Made by a program: the position numbers and the translations under genes | Notes under the pieces: model-generated | Told to the model about the DNA's origin: nothing | The model's input: the letters and a program-made list of their open reading frames with translations, nothing else | Database searches by the model: none | In this document: positions 57,201 to 64,000 of the stretch, piece after piece | How the letters are laid out: each line of letters starts with the position of its first letter | Position numbering within the stretch: position 1 is the first letter of the stretch | DNA from: Butyrivibrio sp. | GTDB lineage: Bacteria > Bacillota > Clostridia > Lachnospirales > Lachnospiraceae | Length of the DNA stretch: 64,000 nucleotides | Direction of reading: 5' to 3' | NCBI GenBank assembly: GCA_015056575.1 | Contig: SVGA01000002.1 | Coordinates: forward strand, 173,599 to 237,598

Positions 57201-60200
57201 CCTGGATAGAGAACTGGTACTTATTGTAGACGAAGATTCTCTTGGAACTGATGAATATGGAGTACTGAAACTGAAGGCTACATATGCCGATGGATCAACA
57301 GAGGACAGATGGTATTATATTGGCGATCTGACTCTTGAAGATGCAGCGAGCGGCCTTACAATTACTGCTCCTACAATTACTAACTTTGGTACAGCTTTTG
57401 GAAATAAGAAGGTTAGCGACATCCAGCGCTCAATAACCATTTCTGATCCTTATTATGAATATAGTGATGGATATATTTACGGAAAACTGATGCAGGTAGT
57501 TGGATGGACTGAGTTTGGCGGAACAGGACTTACTTCCGGTCACTACCTTTCATTCAAGGTAATAGCTCCCGGCGCAACGAGAATTGTGGCGCATTTGGAT
57601 GGCGGAGACGGAAATGATGCCGACCTTACAAATGACCCTGATAAGACAGCTCTTTTCAGAATCAGAAATAAAGATACTCAGGTACTTGAGGTTACTGCTA
57701 CATATGCAAATGGCCAGACTGTTAAGAAGTCATATGACTTGAGTGGCCTTACTCTGGATGGCTTTGCTGCTGATACAAATATCCCTGCTGATGAGGATCT
57801 CTTTGGTAAGACGGTAGTAGATCTTCAGAAAGATGTTAAGATCAGTAATTATGGCATCGAAGGAAACCTTAACTACATTTCCGAATATACAGGATTCAGT
57901 AGCGTTGAAGCTGAACAGAAAGGTCATTACCTTGTAGTTAATGTAGATATTCCTAATGCTACAAAGCTTGAGTATGGCATCAAGAAGACATATACAACAG
58001 AGGCTACAGCTGCGGAAAAAGAAGCAGGTCTCTTGGATAGAGAGCTGGTACTTCTAGTAGATGATGATTCACTTTATAGACCGCTGAACCTTAAAGCTAC
58101 ATATGCTGATGGATCAACTGAAGATAGGCAGTATTATCTTAGTGAGCTGAACCTTATCCCTAAGGATCCTACAACAGTTACATTTGTTTACAACAATGGT
58201 AGTCCGGATGAGACTATTACCGTTGCAAAGGAAAGCCTTATAACTGAGCCGTTGGCTTATCTTGCCGGATATACATTAGAGGGTTGGTATAAAGAAGCTA
58301 CCTTTACTACGAAGTGGAATTTTGCTTCAAATAAGGTAACGGCTAATACTACTCTCTATGGAAAGTGGGTAGCAAATAAGTACAAAGTTCACTTTGATGC
58401 TAATGGCGGAACAGCAGCTACTGCAATGGCAGACCAGGAGTTCACTTATGATAAGGCTGATTATCTTACAGCGAATGCATACACAAAGGAGAACTATGAG
58501 TTTGTAGGATGGAAGGATGTTGCCAATAATGCGGTTTATAGCGATGGCCAGAAAGTAAAGAATCTTACTACTGTTAACAATGGCTCCATAAATCTTACAG
58601 CTATGTGGGTTCCCGCTCATGTTCATGATTGGGAAGATACATGGCAGTGGGCAGACAATAATCGTTCAGCAAAACTGATACTTAAGTGCAAGAACGGTAC
58701 TGCTGATGAGAAATTTGAGTTTGATGTAGCTGCACAGGTAAGTGAAGTCGAACTTCGTACGACCTATATAGTTGAATTTACATTTGATGGATATACTTAC
58801 CGTGACTCAAAGACATTCATTAATGGAAGTACTGAGCCTCTCGACAAGGAAACTGTAGGATATGTGGGAATAGAGGATTACCGATATACTGGAAAGAAGA
58901 TTACACAACCTGGCCTTAAGGTATATTGGGGCGATTCTATCCTTGTAGAGGGAACAGACTATACGCTTAAATATGCTAATAACATTAACGTTGGTGAAGC
59001 AACAGTAACTATTACCGGTAAGGGACAGTATGATAAAGCCTTTACTGAGACCGTAAAATTCAATATCTATAAGGCTAATATTTCTCAGTATGATTTTGCT
59101 GCAGCCGATATGATAATCTTTGATACTGATAAAGTGGCTGCGCCTAAGCTTCAGTGGAATGGTAAGAATGTCAATGCTAAGTTCTACACTGTAGTATATC
59201 CTGAGGGAGTACAGGCTAAACAGAAAGCTGCAGTAGGTTCATACGAACTGATACTTAGAGGCGATGAAAAGAACTTCACTGGTGAGCGTTATGTAACACT
59301 TACAGTAATTAAGAAGGGTGAAGCTCTTCCTATGAGCAAGCTTCCTGTTAAGATTGTAAGCAAGGCTAAGATCACGCAGGAACAGGTTGATGATCCTGAA
59401 GGATATGTTCCTGAACTTACTGTTGGCAGTGGAAAGACTGCAATGAAAGCCACAGATGAAGCATTTGATGAGCTGTTCGACGTTGAATACTATAATAACC
59501 GTAGTGCCGGAAAAGCAACTGTTATAATCACAGCTCGTGATGGTGCAGAGTTCAACGGCAAGAATATCTATGGCAGTGTTCAGAAGACATTCAACATTCC
59601 TGGCATTAAGTTTAGCAAAGCACAGAAAGCTGAACTGAATGTGATCAAGAACAAGACTGTTCCTTACACTGGCGAGGCATATTACCTTGACCATGTTCTT
59701 GGTGAACTGGGCTATGCTAGGGCTGATTATGCACCTAGTCTGGGTGGCTATTGGTATGCTAGCGCTTATGCTAAGAATATTAAGAAAGGCACAATGACAA
59801 TCACAATTACAGGTTATGGAATCTATAAAGATTCTTTGAAGATTCCTGTAAAGATTGGTGCATATACTGATTACACAGTATCCTTTGACGGTCTTGTTGA
59901 TGAGAACGATGGCGAAGCAAATGAGATTGCTTATATGGCAGGTGGAACTAAGGTTACCGGCCTTACAGTAAGAGCTCTCGATGGTGACTTCTTCTTAAGA
60001 GAAGGTGTTGACTACACAGTATCTTATGAGAACAACAAGCTGCTTTGGAATTCAGCAAAGAATAAGAAGACATATGCACAGCTTGTCATCAAGGGTAAAG
60101 GAAACTATGGTACCAAGAAGATTCCGTTCCTGATCGTACCTAGTCTTCTTACAGAAGAAACTGTTTACACAGTTCCTACTGAGATTGTTAAAGACAAAGT

Positions 60201-60684
60201 TCAAGCAACCACAGCCGGACTCGCTAAGAGAAAAGCTCCTGCAGTATATGATGCAGTAACAGGCGTTAAGCTTCCTGCAAGTGATTTTACAGCAGTATAT
60301 GGAGCATATGATGACGCTTCTAAGACATTCCCTGTAACCATTAAGGGTGTTGAAGGCGGAAATTATGTAGGTGAGGTTGTACTTGACGGTATCCATGTTT
60401 ATGAGCAGAAGCTTGTAGGCAGCGGAAAGAAAGCTAACATTGCAATTAAGGATGCTAAGACAGCCTTCTATTACACAGGTGAAGCAATCACACTCGGTGC
60501 TGAAGACTTCGTTTCTACCACAGGATATGCTCAGTATGGCGAAGACTTCTACATTGTTGGTTACAAGAACAACATCAAGTCTGGAACAGCTAAGGTAACA
60601 ATTAAGGCTACCGGAACTAAGTTTGGCGGAACTGTAACACTTACCTTCAAGATCAACAAAGCTAAGAAGGCAGCTCAGAACTGA
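54298..60684 (+). CDS. Giant secreted repeat protein (adhesin-like)
   Basis: A 2,128-residue exported protein. A signal peptide (residues 1-33, cleavage after LTAYA) is followed by three ~70-residue repeats (about 75-298), six homologous ~138-residue modules in three pairs (about 465-1290; FGNK...DIQ, SGHYISFKV, DPDKTALFRIRNKD, LKATYADGSTEDR), two InlB B-type repeats (1293-1440; GYTLEGWYKE and VHFDANGGTA) and C-terminal Ig-like repeats (1520-2128). The only Cys noted is in ILKCKNG. No LPXTG or SLH is seen. The ATG at 54298 is seven bases after AAAGGAGA. Confidence 0.85.
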   Translation: MRKKQFGKLISLGLTAALTLTSVVPGGSLTAYAEAPEKEAHHVKFDFGDATAPTGFGDTDEAIQYTPASDGSEEEISYSLETGAVTTGYNEAISITGQDTDAEFVYDGDAGKWKVGEEDAAATITIAGYTPVAGDSINYTAEVTTPAQIVSYSFGGESEGYNVTITGQDTDAEFVYDGDAGKWKVGEEDAQASITIVTAGENPETYTPVAEDTIVYKAAIVTPASFTYSLETGTVSEGYVVTITGQDGDAEFVYNNGWTVDGVATQASITIVTAEENPETYNPVNGDTISYTAAVEATEEHAEPIVKNLGAPDSGYVWSVVDSQGTVIAVTDNKITLTEEYLLGIYDDGEVIAIAQVEDPTATYDVTFTLTGVKALKYKVDTGAETALDMTSKKITDLESGSVVKITSITADTGYDVGGATYTGVTVKVGETTKSYADGAWSLGEITAATAVSVEVAESTTPSLTVMAPTITDFGSAFGNKEVSDIQENIAFVEPSEGETAGKVTGTLKQVVGWTQFGGEGLTSGHYISFKVKTTGSPSKIEASVVNGDGNVADLTNDPDKTALLRIRNKDTQQIKVSATFGTENPTTITKIYDLKDLVIGGFAASAEFGPSEQDLFGKTPAQLQRGIEVSATAVTGALEYIDDYTSAFGEGMDSGHYLALNVDIPNATKLEYGIKDTYTTEATDAEKTAGLLDREVVLFVDAESLAAPNGVLKLKATYADGSTEDRQYDVSELILKEAAAPSFSVVAPTVTTFGEAFGNKTPADLQTGIAFVDYDDDGGYVTGTLKQVVNWTQFGTNLSSGHYISFKVDAPGTPSSIVASLENGDGNDADLTNDPDKTAIFRIRNKDNQRLKVTVTYPGYDPIVKYYFLGELKIEGFEASSVFGANEQDLLGKKPRELQSNVEVSATSITGRLNFLTDYTGFSSDPAEQVGNYLALNVDIPNATKLEYGIKRTYTTSATDAEKKAGLLDRELVLIVDEDSLGTDEYGVLKLKATYADGSTEDRWYYIGDLTLEDAASGLTITAPTITNFGTAFGNKKVSDIQRSITISDPYYEYSDGYIYGKLMQVVGWTEFGGTGLTSGHYLSFKVIAPGATRIVAHLDGGDGNDADLTNDPDKTALFRIRNKDTQVLEVTATYANGQTVKKSYDLSGLTLDGFAADTNIPADEDLFGKTVVDLQKDVKISNYGIEGNLNYISEYTGFSSVEAEQKGHYLVVNVDIPNATKLEYGIKKTYTTEATAAEKEAGLLDRELVLLVDDDSLYRPLNLKATYADGSTEDRQYYLSELNLIPKDPTTVTFVYNNGSPDETITVAKESLITEPLAYLAGYTLEGWYKEATFTTKWNFASNKVTANTTLYGKWVANKYKVHFDANGGTAATAMADQEFTYDKADYLTANAYTKENYEFVGWKDVANNAVYSDGQKVKNLTTVNNGSINLTAMWVPAHVHDWEDTWQWADNNRSAKLILKCKNGTADEKFEFDVAAQVSEVELRTTYIVEFTFDGYTYRDSKTFINGSTEPLDKETVGYVGIEDYRYTGKKITQPGLKVYWGDSILVEGTDYTLKYANNINVGEATVTITGKGQYDKAFTETVKFNIYKANISQYDFAAADMIIFDTDKVAAPKLQWNGKNVNAKFYTVVYPEGVQAKQKAAVGSYELILRGDEKNFTGERYVTLTVIKKGEALPMSKLPVKIVSKAKITQEQVDDPEGYVPELTVGSGKTAMKATDEAFDELFDVEYYNNRSAGKATVIITARDGAEFNGKNIYGSVQKTFNIPGIKFSKAQKAELNVIKNKTVPYTGEAYYLDHVLGELGYARADYAPSLGGYWYASAYAKNIKKGTMTITITGYGIYKDSLKIPVKIGAYTDYTVSFDGLVDENDGEANEIAYMAGGTKVTGLTVRALDGDFFLREGVDYTVSYENNKLLWNSAKNKKTYAQLVIKGKGNYGTKKIPFLIVPSLLTEETVYTVPTEIVKDKVQATTAGLAKRKAPAVYDAVTGVKLPASDFTAVYGAYDDASKTFPVTIKGVEGGNYVGEVVLDGIHVYEQKLVGSGKKANIAIKDAKTAFYYTGEAITLGAEDFVSTTGYAQYGEDFYIVGYKNNIKSGTAKVTIKATGTKFGGTVTLTFKINKAKKAAQN
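54578..54867 (+). repeat. 80-bp perfect direct repeat in the giant gene
   Basis: Bases 54578-54657 recur exactly at 54788-54867 (offset 210 bp, one repeat unit). They encode the same TGQDTDAEFVYDGDAGKWKV stretch. Identity at silent sites implies recent duplication or conversion; a third, more diverged unit follows near 55021. Confidence 0.9.
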
Positions 60685-60743
60685 ATAGCAAAATAACATT
60701 GCTATCACTCTATTTATTTCACAACACACATAAATAGGTGACA

Positions 60744-60789
60744 GGGAGGGGTTACACAACTTCGCAGTGTAACCCCTCCCACTTTTTTG
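60744..60789 (+). terminator. Terminator after the giant secreted protein gene
   Basis: GGGAGGGGTTACAC pairs perfectly with GTGTAACCCCTCCC around a 9-nt loop, then ACTTTTTT. Confidence 0.95.
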
Positions 60790-60831
60790 CCTCCAGGGTA
60801 GTGATGGCTTTTTTGTCCAAATAAAAACTGC

Positions 60832-60856
60832 GTAAGCGTCACGTAAACTGTGTCTA
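60832..60856. repeat. IS66 left terminal inverted repeat
   Basis: GTAAGCGTCACGTAAACTGT then GTCTA; pairs with the right end at 62739-62763 with two mismatches. Confidence 0.88.
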
Positions 60857-60930
60857 TTAGAATGACATGCATATATACTATGCTGTTGAGAGAGCATACG
60901 TGTCTTTCGTTAATTGCTTCCAAGAACTTT

Positions 60931-60979
60931 AAAAACTCTAAAAACTACAACTATACTTTTTGTAGTTTTTAGAGTTTTT
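60931..60979. repeat. 20-bp perfect palindrome inside the IS66 left end
   Basis: Arms 60931-60950 (AAAAACTCTAAAAACTACAA) and 60960-60979 pair perfectly across 9 nt. It lies between the IRL and the tnpC remnant. Possible terminator for tnp transcripts on the minus strand (no clear T-run beyond the stem) or a protein-binding site. Confidence 0.7.
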
Positions 60980-61043
60980 GTAGTTTTGCAGGCTGATACT
61001 TAAGGCACGACAACAAGCCGGTATGCACCGGCATTGTCTGTAA

Positions 61044-61956
61044 TCAGGCAGTCCTCTTTACTTTATCTTTCTTTCTGGGAGTGCGGGGCTTTTCATTTCC
61101 TAGTGGGGCACCAGACAGCAGAGGTTTCCGCCTTTCGTCCTGCTCATACTGGTGGTATGCAGCAGACCATGGCATCATGTCATCTATAGCGTAAGAGTGA
61201 TTGTAATAGATGCCTTTTGACATCTTTTCTAAAAGATACTTGAGATAATAATACGGAATCGCCTGATTGGCCTTGGCGGTCTCAATCAGCGACATGATGG
61301 TAATCGTCGCATCAGCCCCCTTCTTGGAGAAACTGAAAAGGCTGTTCTTTCTATGAAAAGCTACAGGGGCAACCTTTTTCTGTCGTTTTTCATAACGGTC
61401 TTCAGCTGACAGGTCCCGGAGCTCGTCTTCTTCATCATTCATCTTTGTCAGGATTCTTATTGCCTTCATTTCTGGCAACTCTTCAAGTTCTGCTTTCTCA
61501 TCAGCATGTAATGAACGTAATGAGTCCACCCATCTGCGACGTGCATGCATAAAGCAGCCACAAATCCTGACTTTCTCAGGATTGTGAAGTTCCAGAGAAC
61601 TATAAGCACCATAGGCATCACTTGTAAGATAAAGGGGACCTTCGTGATCTTTCGTTTATTATACTGACTATCTTCTCGCTGCTCTGGCCGTACATTTCCT
61701 GTGCCTGCATGGTGCGCACACCTGCCAGATGCAGGTTCTGCTTCCTTAATTCTTCTATCTCGTATTCTCTGCATTTTAGAAGGTTACGCATTTCATCATA
61801 CTGGAGACTCATGTCTCTGCTTATCTGCTCCATGACATGCAAACGAGCCTTCATATCGGATCGGATAGAGTAGTTTTCTACAGCAATCTCGATTATGGAA
61901 GCTTTGTCTCTGGCCAGCAGGTCTTCCCTGAAGGCAGCGATATCAGAATTAAGCAT
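61044..61956 (-). pseudogene. tnpC: IS66 transposase TnpC, internal deletion and frameshift
   Basis: The N-terminal part (61618-61956) has the coiled region and MYGQSSEKI, the IS66 N-domain end. Near 61650 the frame changes to GPLYLTSDAYGAYSSLE, GCFMHARRRWVDSL and the IS66 C-terminal element (AIPYYYLKYLLEKM, DDMMPW). The zinc-finger region and the first catalytic Asp are missing between the two parts. The later Asp (TSDAYGAY) remains. A non-functional transposase. Confidence 0.88.
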
Positions 61957-61979
61957 CGATCATGTTCTCCTAATAAGTC

Positions 61980-62278
61980 TTACAGCTCTGCCGAGAGTTC
62001 CTTTATACGGTTTAATGCCGTCTGATATCTGCGTAATTGCTTTGTCGTATCGGACAGCTCTTTTTCAAGACTTTTTATCCTGGAGTTCAATGAAAGATTC
62101 TCTTTTTGGATATTATTGTAGGCCTCAAGCAGCTTTTTGTAGTCATCATCATTCTGTAAAGCATCCGGTGCGGCTTTTTTCTTCCCCTTTTACCGGTTGG
62201 AATCATCTCTCCTGTTTCCGGATCGCTCTTGCCGCATACGATTATCACATGATTTATGTCAGGTAATACCTTAAACAT
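61980..62278 (-). pseudogene. Frameshifted ORF at the IS66 tnpB position
   Basis: Starts MFKVLPDINHVIIVCGKSD, like IS66 TnpB N-termini, then continues PETGEMIPTGKRG instead of the usual MRKSIDGL. Near 62180, in an A/G-rich run, the frame shifts to a coiled-coil-like stretch (KKLLEAYNNIQKENLSLNSR) that ends at 61980. It overlaps tnpA by 8 bp. It is either a rearranged tnpB or an accessory ORF; I cannot decide. Confidence 0.55.
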
Positions 62279-62681
62279 GATTTAAAACCTTTAGGACAGA
62301 AGACAATGCTTCAGCAGAAAAGCCTTCTTCGACATCAATTGAGAAATCACCATAGCGTATCGATATAGTCCCTTTGGTTGGAGTAGAAGCATCTTTAGGA
62401 TGGCTCGGACTGTTCATGAGAGAAGGTAAGGCGATCTCATAGCAATCTTCATGCGCAGATGTTGATTCTTGTGCTGTATCTGGCAGCAATGCCTGTTGAT
62501 CAGTCGGAGCGAGCATCTGGTTTAGTGCAAATTTCCTTATGCGACGTTGCCAGTAATAAAACGAGCTTGAGGATACTCCATTCTCTTTGCACCATGTCTC
62601 ACGGTCAAGTGGACTGTCGTTGGCCTGTCGGATCAGCTCAGCCCATTGCATCATTTTTACCTTATCGAATTCGCCCTTCAT
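62271..62681 (-). CDS. tnpA: IS66 accessory protein TnpA
   Basis: A 136-residue protein with the IS66 Orf1 pattern: MMQWAELIRQANDSPLDRETWCKENGV trimmed to its WCKENGVSSSSFYYWQRRIR core, and a C-terminal half with ISIRYGDFSIDVEEGFSAE. It is intact. GGAGG lies about 6 bases ahead of the ATG but is buried in a perfect 14-bp hairpin (62688-62723). First gene of the element. Confidence 0.82.
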   Translation of the reverse strand: MKGEFDKVKMMQWAELIRQANDSPLDRETWCKENGVSSSSFYYWQRRIRKFALNQMLAPTDQQALLPDTAQESTSAHEDCYEIALPSLMNSPSHPKDASTPTKGTISIRYGDFSIDVEEGFSAEALSSVLKVLNHV

Positions 62682-62687
62682 AGAAAA

Positions 62688-62723
62688 CCTCCGATAAAAT
62701 AGTTTTTTCTATTTTATCGGAGG
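62688..62723. promoter_or_regulatory. 14-bp hairpin occluding the tnpA ribosome binding site
   Basis: CCTCCGATAAAATA (62688-62701) and TATTTTATCGGAGG (62710-62723) are perfect inverted repeats with an 8-nt loop. On the minus strand the 3' arm contains the GGAGG of tnpA. Confidence 0.8.
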
Positions 62724-62766
62724 AATGGATAGCGGTTCTAGACACGGTTTATGTGACGCTTACGAT

Positions 62767-63450
62767 TTATTTCTCACTCTTCAGATCCTCAATCTCTGCC
62801 TTAAGCTGGGCGATGATCTCTTTGTCATTGGCGATGGTAGCGTCTTTTTCGGCAAGAGCCTGATTAGCGGTATCAACCTTTTCTTGAAGTTTGTCGATCA
62901 CAGGGGTGAGCTTTTCTTCTGCATCTGTGTAGCCGGCAGTGTACTGCGAAGCAACCTGCTCTCTGTATCTGCGCTGGCCTTCAAGTATCTCTCTTTCTTT
63001 TTGATCCATATTCATCATCAGCATAAGATCACCTACCTCCTTTATCACCGGATTGTCACACGCAATGTCCTTGAACTCTTCCCAGGTTTTGGCATTAAAC
63101 AGCTTTGCCCAGAAGACAAGGTTATTGTTGGAATCTACTTCTGTGGCGTTATCTATATACTGTAATTGTAACACGCCTATACTAAGATTTTTAGAGTAAA
63201 TTTGGTGGGTTTTTTCCTCCATGAGATAGTAGGAGGAGTAGAAGGAAGTGTTCCCGGGGAGAATATCCAGATCGGCGATACAGAAGTGAGTGGTGGGTTT
63301 GAGCTTGGAGTAATCATCGCCTTCCTCGAGGCAGTCGTAGCCGCGGCACATATAGAGGAGGGATCTCTTTATCCAGTATTTATCCCAGTAGACCTGGAGC
63401 TCGATGTTGATGATCTCGTTTATGCTTTTTGTGTTTGGTTCTTTTGACAT
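62767..63450 (-). CDS. Rpn-family protein, copy 2, with N-terminal deletion
   Basis: A 227-residue near-copy of the protein at 50243-51142. After MSKEPNTKS it jumps to INEIINIELQVYWDKYWIKR, losing about 79 residues in frame, including the catalytic Asp region; the ExQ part remains. The coiled coil gains 7 residues (LAEKDATIAN). The remainder is about 95% identical by eye. Probably catalytically dead. The stop at 62767 lies 3 bp from the IS66 right end. Preceded by the conserved structured leader. Confidence 0.85.
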   Translation of the reverse strand: MSKEPNTKSINEIINIELQVYWDKYWIKRSLLYMCRGYDCLEEGDDYSKLKPTTHFCIADLDILPGNTSFYSSYYLMEEKTHQIYSKNLSIGVLQLQYIDNATEVDSNNNLVFWAKLFNAKTWEEFKDIACDNPVIKEVGDLMLMMNMDQKEREILEGQRRYREQVASQYTAGYTDAEEKLTPVIDKLQEKVDTANQALAEKDATIANDKEIIAQLKAEIEDLKSEK

Positions 63451-63459
63451 TTTTAGTTC

Positions 63460-63540
63460 CTTTCTTGTCTTGGAGTGTTCGGCGACATGCCGGGCTTGCC
63501 GCGACTGCGACAGGAGGTGCCCTGAAAGGGCGACAAGAAA
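63460..63540 (-). ncRNA. Structured leader of Rpn copy 2
   Basis: Same fold as 50152-50233: outer stem TTTCTTGTC/GACAAGAAA (9 bp), GCCCT/AGGGC, CCTGTCGC/GCGGCAAG (one mismatch) and CGGC/GCCG. Only two base changes inside the ~80-nt element between copies. Upstream at 63554-63567 lies AATTCTTAAGAATT. Confidence 0.6.
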
Positions 63541-63587
63541 TAGGATAACAGATAATTCTTAAGAATTTGGAACGGGAGATATTATTC

Positions 63588-63617
63588 AAAAGAAAACCGG
63601 ACACCAGTGGTGCCCGG
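63588..63617 (-). terminator. Terminator of the small gene at the second Rpn locus
   Basis: On the minus strand CCGGGCACC pairs with GGTGTCCGG (loop ACT), then TTTTCTTTT. It matches the hairpin at 51483-51515. Confidence 0.85.
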
Positions 63618-63627
63618 GAAAGTTGTG

Positions 63628-63765
63628 TCAATTGTTGTTGTGGCTTTCGTTGTATTCCTTGAAAAGCAAGTCAAGGAGTTTGGGATCGGAGGCAGCTCTT
63701 TTGACCTGCATTTCAAGATCTAGGGTGGCGTTCAGGAATGCAGTCAGATCTTCTCCCGTCAGCAT
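63628..63765 (-). CDS. Shortened small Rpn-associated protein (copy 2)
   Basis: A 45-residue frame: MLTGEDLTAFLNATLDLEMQ, then VKRAASDPKLLDLLFKEYNE and SHNNN. It matches the C-terminal part of the 75-residue protein at 51246-51473. The frame is open for about 10 codons further upstream without a start, and the N-terminal part seems lost. It may be a remnant. Confidence 0.5.
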   Translation of the reverse strand: MLTGEDLTAFLNATLDLEMQVKRAASDPKLLDLLFKEYNESHNNN

Positions 63766-63809
63766 CTGACCGCCGCTTTTGCCGTAATATAGAGCTTATC
63801 GTATAAAGG

Positions 63810-64000
63810 TCAGTCTTTTTTGTTCTGTTCCTGAGATTCCTTGAGCTGAGCCTGGAGTTCGGTGATGGTCTTTAAGGCTTCGTCTAACTTGGCTTGAGTA
63901 ATACCTATCTTGGCTTTATCCGCTTTTGACTCTTTTTTTAACGATGCGTTTTCGGTTTCAAGTCTATGAACGTAGCGCTCATGCTCCTGTCTTTCTCGAA
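63810..64000 (-). CDS. C-terminus of a third Rpn-type protein (partial)
   Basis: 62 codons visible, ending in a coiled coil (LDEALKTITELQAQLKESQE then QNKKD). The pattern and the position ahead of a small Rpn-associated gene match the cassette order seen at 50243-51473. The gene continues beyond the window edge, so the family call rests on context and the coiled-coil tail. Confidence 0.55.
   Translation of the reverse strand, partial: RERQEHERYVHRLETENASLKKESKADKAKIGITQAKLDEALKTITELQAQLKESQEQNKKD

Larger units (their letters stand above)
60832..62763. mobile_element. Decayed IS66-family insertion sequence
   Basis: Bounded by 25-bp terminal inverted repeats starting GTAAGCGTCAC: left 60832-60856, right 62739-62763 (two mismatches). 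It carries on the minus strand, in order, an intact tnpA-like gene, a frameshifted tnpB-position ORF and a tnpC with a large internal deletion. At 1,932 bp it is shorter than typical IS66 elements (about 2.5 kb or more). The 8-bp flanks (AAAACTGC left, GATTTATT right) do not match, so no target duplication remains. Not able to move by itself. Confidence 0.85.

Noticed and set aside
60052..60897. A 281-codon minus-strand frame opposite the end of the giant gene
   Set aside because: Cys/Ser-rich translation typical of an antisense shadow; the plus-strand repeat protein explains the sequence.
60824..62771. An 8-bp target-site duplication around the IS66 element
   Set aside because: The flanking 8-mers AAAACTGC and GATTTATT differ, so no duplication can be claimed.

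Overview
The window is about 64 kb of a low-to-mid GC Firmicutes chromosome centred on its replication origin. Gene content and order (dnaA-dnaN-yaaA-recF-gyrB-gyrA on one side; rpmH-rnpA-yidD-yidC-jag-mnmE-mnmG-rsmG-parA-parB on the other), together with Lachnospiraceae-type families (DUF3881, DUF4446, TSCPD protein, rubredoxin-first rubrerythrin), point to a gut or rumen Lachnospiraceae, possibly near Butyrivibrio/Pseudobutyrivibrio. The genus is an inference.

Layout. 1-6.3 kb: a two-component system, glucose-6-phosphate isomerase, and an rpiR-luxS-mtnN cluster (S-adenosylhomocysteine recycling / AI-2). 6.4-9.7 kb: a peroxide-detoxifying rubrerythrin, then murG-TSCPD-SMP30. 9.7-15.6 kb: an MBOAT acyltransferase with an SGNH-like partner, an alpha/beta hydrolase, exonuclease III and a GGDEF protein. 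15.6-24.5 kb: gyrA, gyrB, recF, yaaA, dnaN and dnaA, all on the minus strand. 24.4-25.0 kb: oriC, with many DnaA boxes, between dnaA and rpmH. 25-36 kb: the rpmH-to-parB block, serS and neighbours on the plus strand, with three parS sites just ahead of parA. Genes therefore run away from oriC on both sides.

36-50 kb is more accessory: deoD, an MmcQ/YjbR-alkyltransferase fusion, a split membrane/LuxR-type pair, a three-gene drug-resistance operon (MFS, ABC-F, MATE) behind a leader with a four-residue leader ORF and an intrinsic terminator, an SLC13/ArsB-type carrier, a LytTR-ABC ATPase fusion with its permease, a second MATE pump and a short-chain dehydrogenase-type protein.

50-64 kb is the most plastic part. 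It holds two copies of an Rpn-type (PD-(D/E)XK) nuclease cassette in opposite orientation, each behind a conserved palindrome and an ~80-nt multi-hairpin leader, plus the end of a third member at the window edge. Between them lie an alanine/glycine symporter, a divergent pair of XRE regulators, a 2,128-residue secreted repeat protein and a decayed IS66 element that ends 3 bp from the second nuclease copy. The best candidates for undescribed biology are the structured Rpn leader, the MLIR-leader attenuator of the resistance operon, and the LytTR-ABC fusion with an internal start. No tRNA, rRNA or CRISPR array was seen.
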